41,074 nt of DNA from Methylobacterium soli (lineage in GTDB: Bacteria > Pseudomonadota > Alphaproteobacteria > Rhizobiales > Beijerinckiaceae). Both the position numbers and the translations under genes were made by a program. Location of the stretch: NCBI RefSeq assembly GCF_008806385.1, contig NZ_VZZK01000044.1:1-41074 (forward strand), given 5' to 3'. Positions 19,587 through 27,366 of this stretch are shown piece after piece. The notes below the pieces were generated by a model. That model had not been told where the DNA came from. It did no database searches and worked only from the letters and a program-made list of their open reading frames with translations. The first letter of the stretch is position 1, and the number at the start of each line of letters is the position of its first letter.

Positions 19587-20858
19587 CTAGGGCGGCCCGT
19601 CTTCCTGCGCGGGCAGGCTCACCCGCACGGTGGTGCCGGCATCGACGGTGCTCTCGATCGTGAGCCGCCCCCGATGTCGGTTGAGGGTGTGCTTCACGAT
19701 GGCAAGACCGAGGCCTGTGCCGCCCTGCTGCCGGCTCGAGGCCACGTCGACCCGGTAGAAGCGCTCGGTCAGCCGCGGGATGTGCTCGGGCGCGATGCCC
19801 GGCCCGTCATCCTGCACGACGAGCTCGATCTGGGCCGCGCCGCGCCGGTCGTCCTGGGCGCGGGCGAGCCCGACCCGCACGGTGCCGCCGCCATACTTCA
19901 CGGCATTCTCGACGAGGTTCTCGACGACCCGCATCAGCTCGTCCCGCTCACCCAGCACCGGATAGCGCCCCGCCTCCGCCTCGAACGCGATGCGGACGCC
20001 GCGCTCGCTGGCCAGCGCGCTCTGGGTCTCCACCATCTGCCGGGCGATCGGTCCGAGATCGACCACCTGCGTCGGCACCACGTGCTCGCGCAGCTCGATC
20101 CGCGAGAGGGAGAGCAGGTCGTCGATGAGGCGGGTCATCCGCTGCGCCTGGCTCAGCATGATCGCCAGGAAGCGCTCGCGGGCGGACGTGTCGTTGCGGG
20201 CGGGTCCCTGAAGGGTCTCGATGAATCCCACGAGGGAGGCCAGCGGCGTGCGCAGCTCGTGGCTGGCATTGGCGACGAAATCGACCCGCATGGTCTCCAG
20301 GCGCCGGGCCGAGGTGAGATCGCGCAGGAACAGCACCACGTTCGGCTGGCCGGCTCCGGCCGGCGCCGGGCCGCCATTCGGGGCCGGCATCGGCAAGGCG
20401 CCGATCTGCACCTCGAAGACCCGCTCGGTCGGCACCCGGGTGGCGTAGGCGGTCTTGAGGGGCTGGCCGCTGCGCAGAACCTCCTCGATCCCGTCGAGGA
20501 CGTCGGGCGCGCGCAAGGCGAAGGAGAGCGGGTGGCGCAGCTTGAGGTTCGGCATCAGCGCGCGGGCGGCGGCGTTCGCCTCGATCACCACGACGCGCCG
20601 GTCGATCAGGATGACGGGGTCGGGGATATTGGCAAGCAGCGCCTCCGCGATGGCCGGTCGGCCCGGCCCGGTCGTGCCGGTCTCGGAGCGGGGGGCTCGC
20701 TCGCTGCGGCGCCCGAGCAGGCCGGCGACCGGGATCGCCGCGAGCGCGACCGCGAGGAAGACGAGGTCGAGCCCGCCACGCAGCAGCGCCACGACGCAGA
20801 GGAGCGCGGCCGCGAAGGCCGCTCCGGCAAGGGCCGATCTGCGGGCGTCGGGCAGCAT
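19587..20858 (-). CDS. phoR: PhoR-like sensor histidine kinase
   Basis: A 423-aa membrane histidine kinase. Two N-terminal membrane helices (about 10-50) are followed by a PAS domain (ANIPDPVILIDRRVVVIEANAAARALMPNL), a HisKA domain with phospho-accepting His about 199 (NASHELRTPLASLVGF) and an HATPase domain (VVENLVENAVKYGGG, DDGPGIAPEHIPRLTERFYRVD, GGTGLGLAIVKH). The layout matches PhoR of the phosphate regulon, but no phoB or pst genes are in the window. It begins 18 bp after the UPF0104 gene and is probably cotranscribed with it. The signal it senses is therefore not certain. Confidence 0.8.
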   Translation of the reverse strand: MLPDARRSALAGAAFAAALLCVVALLRGGLDLVFLAVALAAIPVAGLLGRRSERAPRSETGTTGPGRPAIAEALLANIPDPVILIDRRVVVIEANAAARALMPNLKLRHPLSFALRAPDVLDGIEEVLRSGQPLKTAYATRVPTERVFEVQIGALPMPAPNGGPAPAGAGQPNVVLFLRDLTSARRLETMRVDFVANASHELRTPLASLVGFIETLQGPARNDTSARERFLAIMLSQAQRMTRLIDDLLSLSRIELREHVVPTQVVDLGPIARQMVETQSALASERGVRIAFEAEAGRYPVLGERDELMRVVENLVENAVKYGGGTVRVGLARAQDDRRGAAQIELVVQDDGPGIAPEHIPRLTERFYRVDVASSRQQGGTGLGLAIVKHTLNRHRGRLTIESTVDAGTTVRVSLPAQEDGPP

Positions 20859-20876
20859 CGCATCAGGCTCTCGCGG

Positions 20877-22010
20877 CTAGGCCCCGCCCGGCGGCGTGGT
20901 GCGCACCGCGCGGGCGCGCTTCGTGATCTCGTAGGCGCCGAGCATCGCCAGGGCCACGATGAAGGGCACGAGATAGTAGCAGACCCGGAACAGCAGCAGC
21001 GAACCGAGCACTTGGTCCCGCGGCAGGCTCGAGAGCGCCAGCAGGATGGTCGCCTCGAACACGCCGAGGCCGCCTGGCGCATTCGAGGCGATGCCGAGCA
21101 TCGCCGCCAGCACGTAGACGGCCAGGAAGGTGGTGAAGCCGATGGTGAGCCCCTGGGGCAGCAGCACGTAGAGCACGGCCGCCGCGGCGCAGACATCGCC
21201 GATCCCGACGATCATCTGGCTCAAGGAGACGGAAGCGCCGGGCAATTCGAGCCGCCATCCCTTCACCTTCACGCTGCGCCGCTTCAGCGACACCCAGGCG
21301 AGATAGCCGAGGACGGCGAGCAGAGCGGCGAGCCCCGCCCCCTGGTTCAGGCGGATCGACGTGAAGGTCAGCCCCGCGAGCTGCCCCGCCTCGGCGATCA
21401 GGCTGAGGCCGAGCACCACCCCCATGCCGAGCCAGAAGGTGAAGCCGGCGATCACCGTCAGGGCCGCGATCTTGGCCGCCGACAAACCCCTGTCGGAGTA
21501 GATCCAGTAGCGGATCGTGCCGGCCGTCAGGAGCGGGAAGCCGAGGGTGAAGCTCACCGCGTAGCTCGTGAAGGAGGCGAGCGCGGTGATGCGGTAGGGG
21601 ACCTTCAGCTTGAGCTGGCGCAGCGCCAGCGCGTCGTATCCGGTCAGGAATAGGTAGCTGACGAGGACGAACAGGAAGGCGAGGCCGAGTTGCCCCGCGG
21701 TCGCGGCCGTGAAGGCGGCATGAAGCTCGGCCCAGGTGACGGTCTGGACGAGCTTCCACAGCACGCCGAGCGAGACCGCGAACAGCACGATGCTGGCGGC
21801 CGTGCCGATCCAGGCGTAGCGGCCCTTGAAGCCGTGCTTGCGCGCGACCTCGGGCACGCCGGCCGCCTCGGCCGTCCGATCGGCCTCGAGGGCCTCGGCC
21901 GCGTCGAGCGCCTTCTGCTCATGTCCCGCAAAATTCATATCGATCGGCGTCCGCCTCCGCCGGTTGTCCGCTCGGCCCAGGAAGGGCGGCGCGACTGATT
22001 CCGAGCTCAT
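20877..22010 (-). CDS. UPF0104 / lysylphosphatidylglycerol synthase-like membrane protein
   Basis: A 377-aa inner-membrane protein with about eight hydrophobic helices, including LGLAFLFVLVSYLFLTGYDALAL, TSYAVSFTLGFPLLTAGTIRYWIY and the conserved GIASNAPGGLGVFEATILLAL. These are typical of the flippase-like domain of MprF/AglD/UPF0104 proteins. It lacks the C-terminal aminoacyl-transferase domain of MprF, so it is more likely a lipid or lipid-sugar flippase than a lysyltransferase. The start is uncertain: ATG 22010 gives a long polar N-terminus and ATG 21938 is an alternative. It follows the metabolite cluster by 92 bp and precedes phoR by 18 bp. Confidence 0.75.
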   Translation of the reverse strand: MSSESVAPPFLGRADNRRRRTPIDMNFAGHEQKALDAAEALEADRTAEAAGVPEVARKHGFKGRYAWIGTAASIVLFAVSLGVLWKLVQTVTWAELHAAFTAATAGQLGLAFLFVLVSYLFLTGYDALALRQLKLKVPYRITALASFTSYAVSFTLGFPLLTAGTIRYWIYSDRGLSAAKIAALTVIAGFTFWLGMGVVLGLSLIAEAGQLAGLTFTSIRLNQGAGLAALLAVLGYLAWVSLKRRSVKVKGWRLELPGASVSLSQMIVGIGDVCAAAAVLYVLLPQGLTIGFTTFLAVYVLAAMLGIASNAPGGLGVFEATILLALSSLPRDQVLGSLLLFRVCYYLVPFIVALAMLGAYEITKRARAVRTTPPGGA

Positions 22011-22102
22011 GCCGGACCGCGGTCCGTCGGCGAGGCATTTAGGGGCTTACGCCGCATAAGGCCAGCGATGCCCTTGGGATACCAGAGGATGAGGCGGGCC
22101 CC

Positions 22103-22783
22103 TCAGCCGGTCGACGTCGCGGATTTGCCCGGTTGCGGACAGGCGCGGTGGTCGGCGGCCGGCACGGCGCGCAGCAGGCGGGCCGCCTCGGCGAGGCCGG
22201 CGCGGATGCGCGTGGCGACCTCAGGCGAGGTGCAGACATAGGTCGGGCTCGGATGCGGCAGCGCGACCACCGGCAGGCCGGGACGGAGATCCGCCAGGGC
22301 CGGGCCCAGGCCCGCGGCGAAGCGGCCGGACAGGGCCACGACGGCGAGCCGGGGCAGGCAGGCGAGGAGTGGTGCGAGATACGGGATGGCCGCCGTCATC
22401 TCCGCGCGGCGCGGCGCCCGGTTCAGGGCGCCCTCGGGATGGATGACCCAGGGAATCGTGTTCCAGATCAGCGTGTCGCGACGGGCTATGCCGGCCTCGG
22501 CGAGGAAGCGGAACAGGTTCGCGGCGGTGCCGGTGGCATTGTCGCGGGAGACGAAGCCCGTCTTGAAGATCGCCGGGCCCGGCGTCTCCAGCAGGAGCAG
22601 CATCCTGGCCTCGGCCCCGCCGTCGAGGGGGTCCGGGTCCGGCACCGGAGCGTCGCGCTCCGCCGCGATGATGCGGGCGAGCGCCCGCACCGGCGCGAGG
22701 TGGGGCGCGCCCACCAGGGCGCGTCGGGCCGCCAGCGCAGCCGGATCGGCGAGGCTCTTCGGGGCGGCCGGCTCAGGAAGCAT
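22103..22783 (-). CDS. Uracil-DNA-glycosylase-family protein
   Basis: A 226-aa protein with the fold pattern of family 4/5-like uracil-DNA glycosylases: MLLLLETPGPAIFKTGFVSRDNATGTAANLFRFL in outline (about 60-95), RRDTLIWNTIPWVIHPEG, VVALSGRFAAGL and LPHPSPTYV near the C-terminus. The first motif has Glu-Thr-Pro-Gly where typical family 4 enzymes have Gly-Glu-Ala-Pro-Gly, and the iron-sulfur Cys set of family 4 is not evident. ATG 22783 lies 11 bases inside the end of the PIG-L gene, so the two are translationally coupled. Base excision repair is the family role, but the placement at the end of a metabolic operon raises doubt about the substrate. Confidence 0.7.
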   Translation of the reverse strand: MLPEPAAPKSLADPAALAARRALVGAPHLAPVRALARIIAAERDAPVPDPDPLDGGAEARMLLLLETPGPAIFKTGFVSRDNATGTAANLFRFLAEAGIARRDTLIWNTIPWVIHPEGALNRAPRRAEMTAAIPYLAPLLACLPRLAVVALSGRFAAGLGPALADLRPGLPVVALPHPSPTYVCTSPEVATRIRAGLAEAARLLRAVPAADHRACPQPGKSATSTG

Positions 22784-23528
22784 TGCCGGGACACCCCGCC
22801 GGAAGCGGACCCGCGCGGCGGAACCGCTCGGCGCCGCCCTCCTCGGCGAGCCGGCGCGCCAGCCCCTCGCGGCCGCCGAACTGAAAGCCGATCTGCGTGG
22901 CGTAGGCCGCGCAGGCCGCCTCCTTCCGCGCCCGCGCCTCGGCGCCGACCGGAATCGTCCAGGCCGGCAACGCCGCCACGAGGTCGCGCAGAGGCTCCTT
23001 CGGGTCGGGGCTGCGCACCGTGTAGGGGAAGTCGCGCCACCACAGGACGGGCCGGGGCGGCGCGAGCGCCCGCAGGGCGCGCACCACCTGGACGTGATCG
23101 ACATGGCCCCCCACCGCCTGCGGCGCCAGGATCAGGTCGGGGCGCGTTTCCGCCACGAGATCGGCGAAGGCCGGGATCAGCGCGGTGACGATCGCGTCGT
23201 CCGGGCGGGTCTCGGCGAAGAGCGCGGCGGCCGAGCCGTAGCCCCGGTGGGGCGCCTCCCGGAAAGCCAGGTGGCGGGGCTCGCCGATCCCGAGCGCGCG
23301 TGCCGCCTGCGCATCCTCGGCCCGCCGCAAAGCCATGTAGTCGATCTCGGGCGCCAGGCCCTTGTCGAGCTGGCAGGCCAGGGCGAAGCCCGTCGGCGCG
23401 GCCACGCTCTCGGTGAACACGGTCGCCATCACGATAGTCCAGCCGGCCTCGGCCAGCACCGCCAGGGTGCCGCCGCAGGAGAAGGCGGCGTCGTCGAGAT
23501 GGGGGGAGAGGGCCAGGGCTAGGGGCAT
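22773..23528 (-). CDS. PIG-L family N-deacetylase
   Basis: A 251-aa zinc-dependent LmbE/PIG-L deacetylase. The zinc motif is SPHLDDAAFSCGG (His10, Asp12, Asp13) and the second site is GGHVDHVQV (about 143-147). The family removes acetyl groups from N-acetylglucosaminyl-inositol-type and other aminosugar substrates (MshB, BshB, PIG-L). Here it follows a GT4 glycosyltransferase and shares the operon with inositol-3-phosphate synthase, which supports an aminosugar-conjugate substrate by inference. A 113-bp gap with two hairpins separates it from the glycosyltransferase gene, and its 3' end overlaps the next gene. Confidence 0.85.
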   Translation of the reverse strand: MPLALALSPHLDDAAFSCGGTLAVLAEAGWTIVMATVFTESVAAPTGFALACQLDKGLAPEIDYMALRRAEDAQAARALGIGEPRHLAFREAPHRGYGSAAALFAETRPDDAIVTALIPAFADLVAETRPDLILAPQAVGGHVDHVQVVRALRALAPPRPVLWWRDFPYTVRSPDPKEPLRDLVAALPAWTIPVGAEARARKEAACAAYATQIGFQFGGREGLARRLAEEGGAERFRRAGPLPAGCPGNAS

Positions 23529-23556
23529 CGATCAGGGCTTGGTTGCGGGGCTCGCC

Positions 23557-23632
23557 GACCCCTCTGGCGTTCGCGAGGGGTCAGGATGAGGGGCGCCGGG
23601 ACTGGACAAGGTCACGCGTCCCCGCCGCGTGA
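23557..23632 (-). terminator. Two hairpins between the GT4 and PIG-L genes
   Basis: First stem: GACCCCTC (23557-23564) with GAGGGGTC (23575-23582), extended by an inner GCG/CGC pair. Second stem: TCACGCG (23612-23618) with CGCGTGA (23626-23632). Both are perfect and fill the only large gap inside the operon. They may attenuate, process or stabilise the transcript; no T-tract follows either. Confidence 0.45.
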
Positions 23633-23641
23633 TGGCGAGCC

Positions 23642-24880
23642 TCACAGGAGGTGCGGCTCGGCCCGGAAGCGGCAGGAGGGGTCGGCGGGGAGGTTCGGCG
23701 AGAACTCGGTGGCCGGGCGCTCGGGGGCGATGCGCGCGTAGACGTCCATGATCTGCCGGCCGACCGTGGTCCAGGAATAGACCCTGCGGCATTCCTCCAG
23801 CCCATCGCGGGCGAGGCGAGTGCGCAGGGCCTCGTCCTCGATCACGCGGGTCAGAGACCGGGCCAGCGCCGGCACGTCGCCGGGCTCGGTGAGGAGGCCG
23901 TTCTCCTCGTCGCGCAGGCAATCCGAGACCCCGACCGAGTGGGTCGAGACCACCGCGAGCCCGGCCGCCATCGCCTCCAGGATGGTGTTGGAGAAGCCCT
24001 CGGCATAGGTCGGCGAGACGAAGATGTCGGCCTGCCGGTAGAGGTCCGGCACCCTGTCGTAATCGGCGTAGCCGCTGAAGCGGATCGCGGGTTCGCCGAA
24101 GCCGAGCTCCGCCGCCCGTGCCTTGGCGGGATCGACGTCCGGGCCGATGCCCGAGATGGTGGCGGCGAAGGGCGTGCCCTGCTCGCGCATCAGCGCCAGC
24201 GCGTCGATGAAGTCGAGGACGCCTTTCCGGCGATCGACCCGGCCGTGATAGAGCAGGCGCTGCGGCCCCGCATGCGGAGCGGGCAGCCCGCTGCCCCCGT
24301 GTTGCGCGAAGCGGGGCGTGTCGACCGCGCCCGGCACGATGGTGAAGCGGGCGGGGTCGGAGCCGAGGCGGTCGCAGACTTCCGCGACGAAGGAGCGACC
24401 GCCGATCAGCAGCGCGTTGGCGTGGGCCAGGACCTCGCACATGGCGACCCGGTGGGTCTCGCAGCAGGAGCCGACCCAGTGGCCGTCGCCACCCTGGATC
24501 GAGACCACGTTGGGCACGCCGAGGCGGCGGGAGGCGAGCAGCACCGCCCAGCCGGTGGGGTAGCCGTATTGCGCGTGCAGGATATCGAAGGGCTGGCGGG
24601 CATGCTCGTTCGCGATGGTCTCCACCATCGTGTCGATGTCCCGCTCGAAGTCGCCATCCGTCTGCTCGCCGACCTGTTCCAGCCCGATGACCCGGACGCC
24701 GGGGACCGGCGGGGGCGGTCCGCCGCCATAGACCCGGGTGCCGAAGGCGTCGCCCCGGTACTGGCTGATCATCGTGACGTCGTGGCCGGCGCCGACGAGC
24801 TCGCGCAGGAGGTTCTGCGCGTAGACGCTCATGCCGGAGATCGCCGGGAAATAGCGCCGGCTGACGAAGCAGATCCTCAT
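23642..24880 (-). CDS. GT4-family glycosyltransferase
   Basis: A 412-aa GT-B retaining glycosyltransferase. The acceptor domain starts RICFVSRRYFPAISGMSVYAQNLLREL (glycine loop typical of GT4). The donor domain has LLYHGRVDRRKGVLDFIDAL and the EX7E region SPTYAEGFSNTILEAMAAGLAVV, which binds a nucleotide sugar. MshA (GlcNAc to inositol-phosphate), sucrose and LPS transferases all share this fold, so the sugar and acceptor are not settled. Its ATG overlaps the stop of the TIM-barrel gene (ATGA). Neighbouring inositol-3-phosphate synthase and PIG-L deacetylase make transfer of N-acetylglucosamine to an inositol an attractive guess. Confidence 0.87.
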   Translation of the reverse strand: MRICFVSRRYFPAISGMSVYAQNLLRELVGAGHDVTMISQYRGDAFGTRVYGGGPPPPVPGVRVIGLEQVGEQTDGDFERDIDTMVETIANEHARQPFDILHAQYGYPTGWAVLLASRRLGVPNVVSIQGGDGHWVGSCCETHRVAMCEVLAHANALLIGGRSFVAEVCDRLGSDPARFTIVPGAVDTPRFAQHGGSGLPAPHAGPQRLLYHGRVDRRKGVLDFIDALALMREQGTPFAATISGIGPDVDPAKARAAELGFGEPAIRFSGYADYDRVPDLYRQADIFVSPTYAEGFSNTILEAMAAGLAVVSTHSVGVSDCLRDEENGLLTEPGDVPALARSLTRVIEDEALRTRLARDGLEECRRVYSWTTVGRQIMDVYARIAPERPATEFSPNLPADPSCRFRAEPHLL

Positions 24881-25755
24881 CGGACGGGCGTTTCCCGGAT
24901 CGTCGTGTCGAGGGGGGGCAGGTCGGGCCCGCCACGGCGGCAATCCCGCAGATAGGCGAGCGCCTGCGGGATCATCACGTCGGCCCGGTGGCTCTCGCGG
25001 GAGAGCTCGACGCAGACCAGGCGGTCGAAATGGATCGCCTCGAGGGCGTCGAGGACGCCCGGCACGTCCATGTCGCCCTCGCCGAAGGGCAGGTGGACGT
25101 GGACGCCGCGGGCCATGTCCTCGATCGCCACGGTGCCGATCCGGTCGGCGAACTCGGCGACGGCCGCCGACGGCTCGCGCTCCCCGGTCACGAGGCAATG
25201 CCCGGTATCGAGGGCGAGGCTGAGGCCCGGCACGGCGAGGGCGGCGTAATCGTCGAGGGTCTCGATCAGCATGCCGGGCTCGGGCTCGAGGCAGGGCACC
25301 ACCCCCTGCTCGGCCGCGTAGGCCGCGACCTCGGACAGGCCTGCGCGCAGCCAGACGCGTGCCGCGTCCGGGTCGACCCCCGGCTTCGGGACCCCGGCCC
25401 AGAACGAGACCGCCTCGGATTTCAGGATGGCGCCGATGTCGATCGCCCGCTTCAGGAAGCCGACCCGGCGGGCGCGCGCCGTGGCATCGGCCGTCACCAG
25501 GGTCGGCTCGTGCTTGTGCTTCGGATCGAGGAGGAAGCGGGCCCCCGTCTCGATCACGGAGCCGAGGCCGAGGCGCTCCAGGCGGCTCGCCACCCGCTCG
25601 GCCTCCCGCGCCCATTCCTCCGCGAAGGGGTCGAGATGGTGGATGTCGAGGGTGAGCGCCACGCCGTCATATCCGGCCTCGGCGATCAGCTCGAGGGCGT
25701 CGTCCAGCCGGTGGTTGGCGGCCCCGTTGGTGTTGTAGGCGAAGCGGAGCGTCAT
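24877..25755 (-). CDS. TIM-barrel sugar-phosphate isomerase/epimerase
   Basis: A 292-aa AP-endonuclease-2/xylose-isomerase-like TIM barrel. Expected metal ligands are visible: CLEPEPGM (Glu about 155), ALDTGHCLV (Asp and His about 184), HVHLPFGEGD (His about 219) and VELSRESH (Glu about 246). Family members include IolE, IolI, hydroxypyruvate isomerase and tagatose epimerases. With a Gfo/Idh oxidoreductase and inositol-3-phosphate synthase in the same operon, a keto-inositol or keto-sugar substrate is plausible by inference. ATG 25755 overlaps the YcaO stop and its own stop overlaps the glycosyltransferase ATG, both as ATGA. Confidence 0.82.
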   Translation of the reverse strand: MTLRFAYNTNGAANHRLDDALELIAEAGYDGVALTLDIHHLDPFAEEWAREAERVASRLERLGLGSVIETGARFLLDPKHKHEPTLVTADATARARRVGFLKRAIDIGAILKSEAVSFWAGVPKPGVDPDAARVWLRAGLSEVAAYAAEQGVVPCLEPEPGMLIETLDDYAALAVPGLSLALDTGHCLVTGEREPSAAVAEFADRIGTVAIEDMARGVHVHLPFGEGDMDVPGVLDALEAIHFDRLVCVELSRESHRADVMIPQALAYLRDCRRGGPDLPPLDTTIRETPVR

Positions 25756-27344
25756 GCGGCCTGCCCCCTCTCCTGCAGCCGGAACGGCGCATGGTGCGAT
25801 TCCGGCTCGCGGTAGAGGGGATAATGACTTCCGACGATCTCCTCCGCCAGGGCCGTGTCGAACAGGGGCTGGCGGCCGCCGAAGCGCTCCAGCGCCTCCG
25901 GCGTCAGGCGAACCGGGAGCAGGGTGTCGGTGGCCTCGCCGAAGCGGATCAGGGGGTGGTCGCGCTCCAGGAGCTTGCGGGCGTTGCGCTCGCCGATCCG
26001 GTAATAGCTCATGGTCTCGACCTCGAGCCCCGGCACGATCGCCTTGACCACCCCGACCGCGCCGCCCGGGGGCGAGCAATCGACGTAGAGGATGTCGAAG
26101 CCGGCCTCCGTCAGGCGGTCGCAGGCGATGGCGCCGCGCGCGTGCCCGTCGGCCGCGGGCGTGGTCGGCAGCTCGCGGAAGGGCTTGGTCGCCTTCTCGG
26201 AATAGACCGTGTTCGCCAGGACGTCGTGCAGCCCCTCGGGCGGCAGGACGATCCATTCCAGCATGGCCTTGAGGGCCCGGCTCTCCTCGAGATCGAGGCT
26301 CGGCAGGGCCTTCTGGATGAAGGCGTTGACGTAGCCGGGCGGGGTCACCTGCTCGGCGAAGGCCAGCGGCCCGTGGCCGAAGGCCTTGCGCACCCGCGCC
26401 GCCTGGAACTCCAGCAGGGCCTTGCGGAGGGCGCGCTCGCGGTCCGGGTCGCAGGCCTCGCCGCAGGCCGAGAGCGCGATCGGGACGGGCGCGTCGGCCG
26501 GGTTCCGGTCGTGGCCGACGACGTAGATATTGGTCAGCCCGAACGCGTCGGTGGCGAATTTCGGCAGGGCCTTGATGCCGAGATCCGACAGCCGCGCCAG
26601 CATCGCGGCGGTCTCCGGCCCGATCCCGTCCGAGACGTCCAGCACCACGCCCTGATCGAGGGCGCGGAACAGCAGCCCGTTCCCGTCCCGCTGCAGCAAT
26701 TCGAGCACCCCGTGCCCAAGCGCGAAGGGGATGTCCGGCCCGGCGCCGAGGCCGTTCGTGATCAGGTTGGTGAAGGGCACGTAGCCCTCGCTCAGCTCGA
26801 AGTAATCCGTCGCCGCGAGATCGAGCGGCATCAGCACGGTCTCGCCGGTCCGGTGCCGGATCGTGGGGGTCCATTCCAGCGTCGTGGCGCGTCCCACAGG
26901 CGAGCCGGCGGGCAGGCAGAGGGTGAGCGGATCGGCCACGGCGCCGGCCCCGAACACCTTGACCAGATCGTCGTAGGATGCGCGTTCCTTCCGGCGCGGC
27001 ATCACGGCGAGGGAGGGCATCAGGTTCTCGGCGATCTCCGCCACCGCCCCGATGATGGCCTCGTCGTCCGTGGCGCCGTATCCGATGCCGCTCGGCATGG
27101 CGCCGACAAAGAAGGGATCATCGAGGAACAGGGACACGAACCAGACCGGAACGCCGGTCCGGTCGAGGGGGGCCAGCGGAAAGCCGACGATGCGGCCTTC
27201 GGGGAGGATGTCGAGATAGGCGCGGACCGGCTCGGGCAGGCTCGCCGGCAGCCCCTCGATCCGGCGCGGGGCGCCGTAGCGGTAGGAGCGCGGCGCCTTG
27301 ATCCGGGCATGGCGCGCCCGGGCGTCCTGATCGTGCTCGGTCAC
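25752..27344 (-). CDS. YcaO-domain protein
   Basis: A 530-aa protein with the ATP-binding YcaO fold. Three conserved Glu-rich blocks are present: GIGYGATDDEAIIGAVAEIAEN in outline (about 93-112), LGHGVLELLQRDGNG (about 208-222) and CDPDRERALRKALLEFQAARVR (about 298-319). YcaO enzymes use ATP to activate amide carbonyls, making azolines, thioamides or amidines in peptides. E. coli YcaO acts in ribosomal protein S12 methylthiolation. No TfuA, E1-like or dehydrogenase partner is nearby, and the C-terminus lacks the Pro-rich tail of azoline-forming members. I chose GTG 27344 with AAAGGA upstream; ATG 27389 would overlap the preceding gene by 23 bp. The substrate is unknown. Confidence 0.85.
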   Translation of the reverse strand: MTEHDQDARARHARIKAPRSYRYGAPRRIEGLPASLPEPVRAYLDILPEGRIVGFPLAPLDRTGVPVWFVSLFLDDPFFVGAMPSGIGYGATDDEAIIGAVAEIAENLMPSLAVMPRRKERASYDDLVKVFGAGAVADPLTLCLPAGSPVGRATTLEWTPTIRHRTGETVLMPLDLAATDYFELSEGYVPFTNLITNGLGAGPDIPFALGHGVLELLQRDGNGLLFRALDQGVVLDVSDGIGPETAAMLARLSDLGIKALPKFATDAFGLTNIYVVGHDRNPADAPVPIALSACGEACDPDRERALRKALLEFQAARVRKAFGHGPLAFAEQVTPPGYVNAFIQKALPSLDLEESRALKAMLEWIVLPPEGLHDVLANTVYSEKATKPFRELPTTPAADGHARGAIACDRLTEAGFDILYVDCSPPGGAVGVVKAIVPGLEVETMSYYRIGERNARKLLERDHPLIRFGEATDTLLPVRLTPEALERFGGRQPLFDTALAEEIVGSHYPLYREPESHHAPFRLQERGQAA

Positions 27345-27366
27345 GTCGGGGTTCCTTTCCGTCGTA

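Noticed and set aside
20877..22010. Annotation as a true lysylphosphatidylglycerol synthase (MprF)
   Set aside because: Only the flippase-like membrane domain is present; the aminoacyl-transferase domain is missing.
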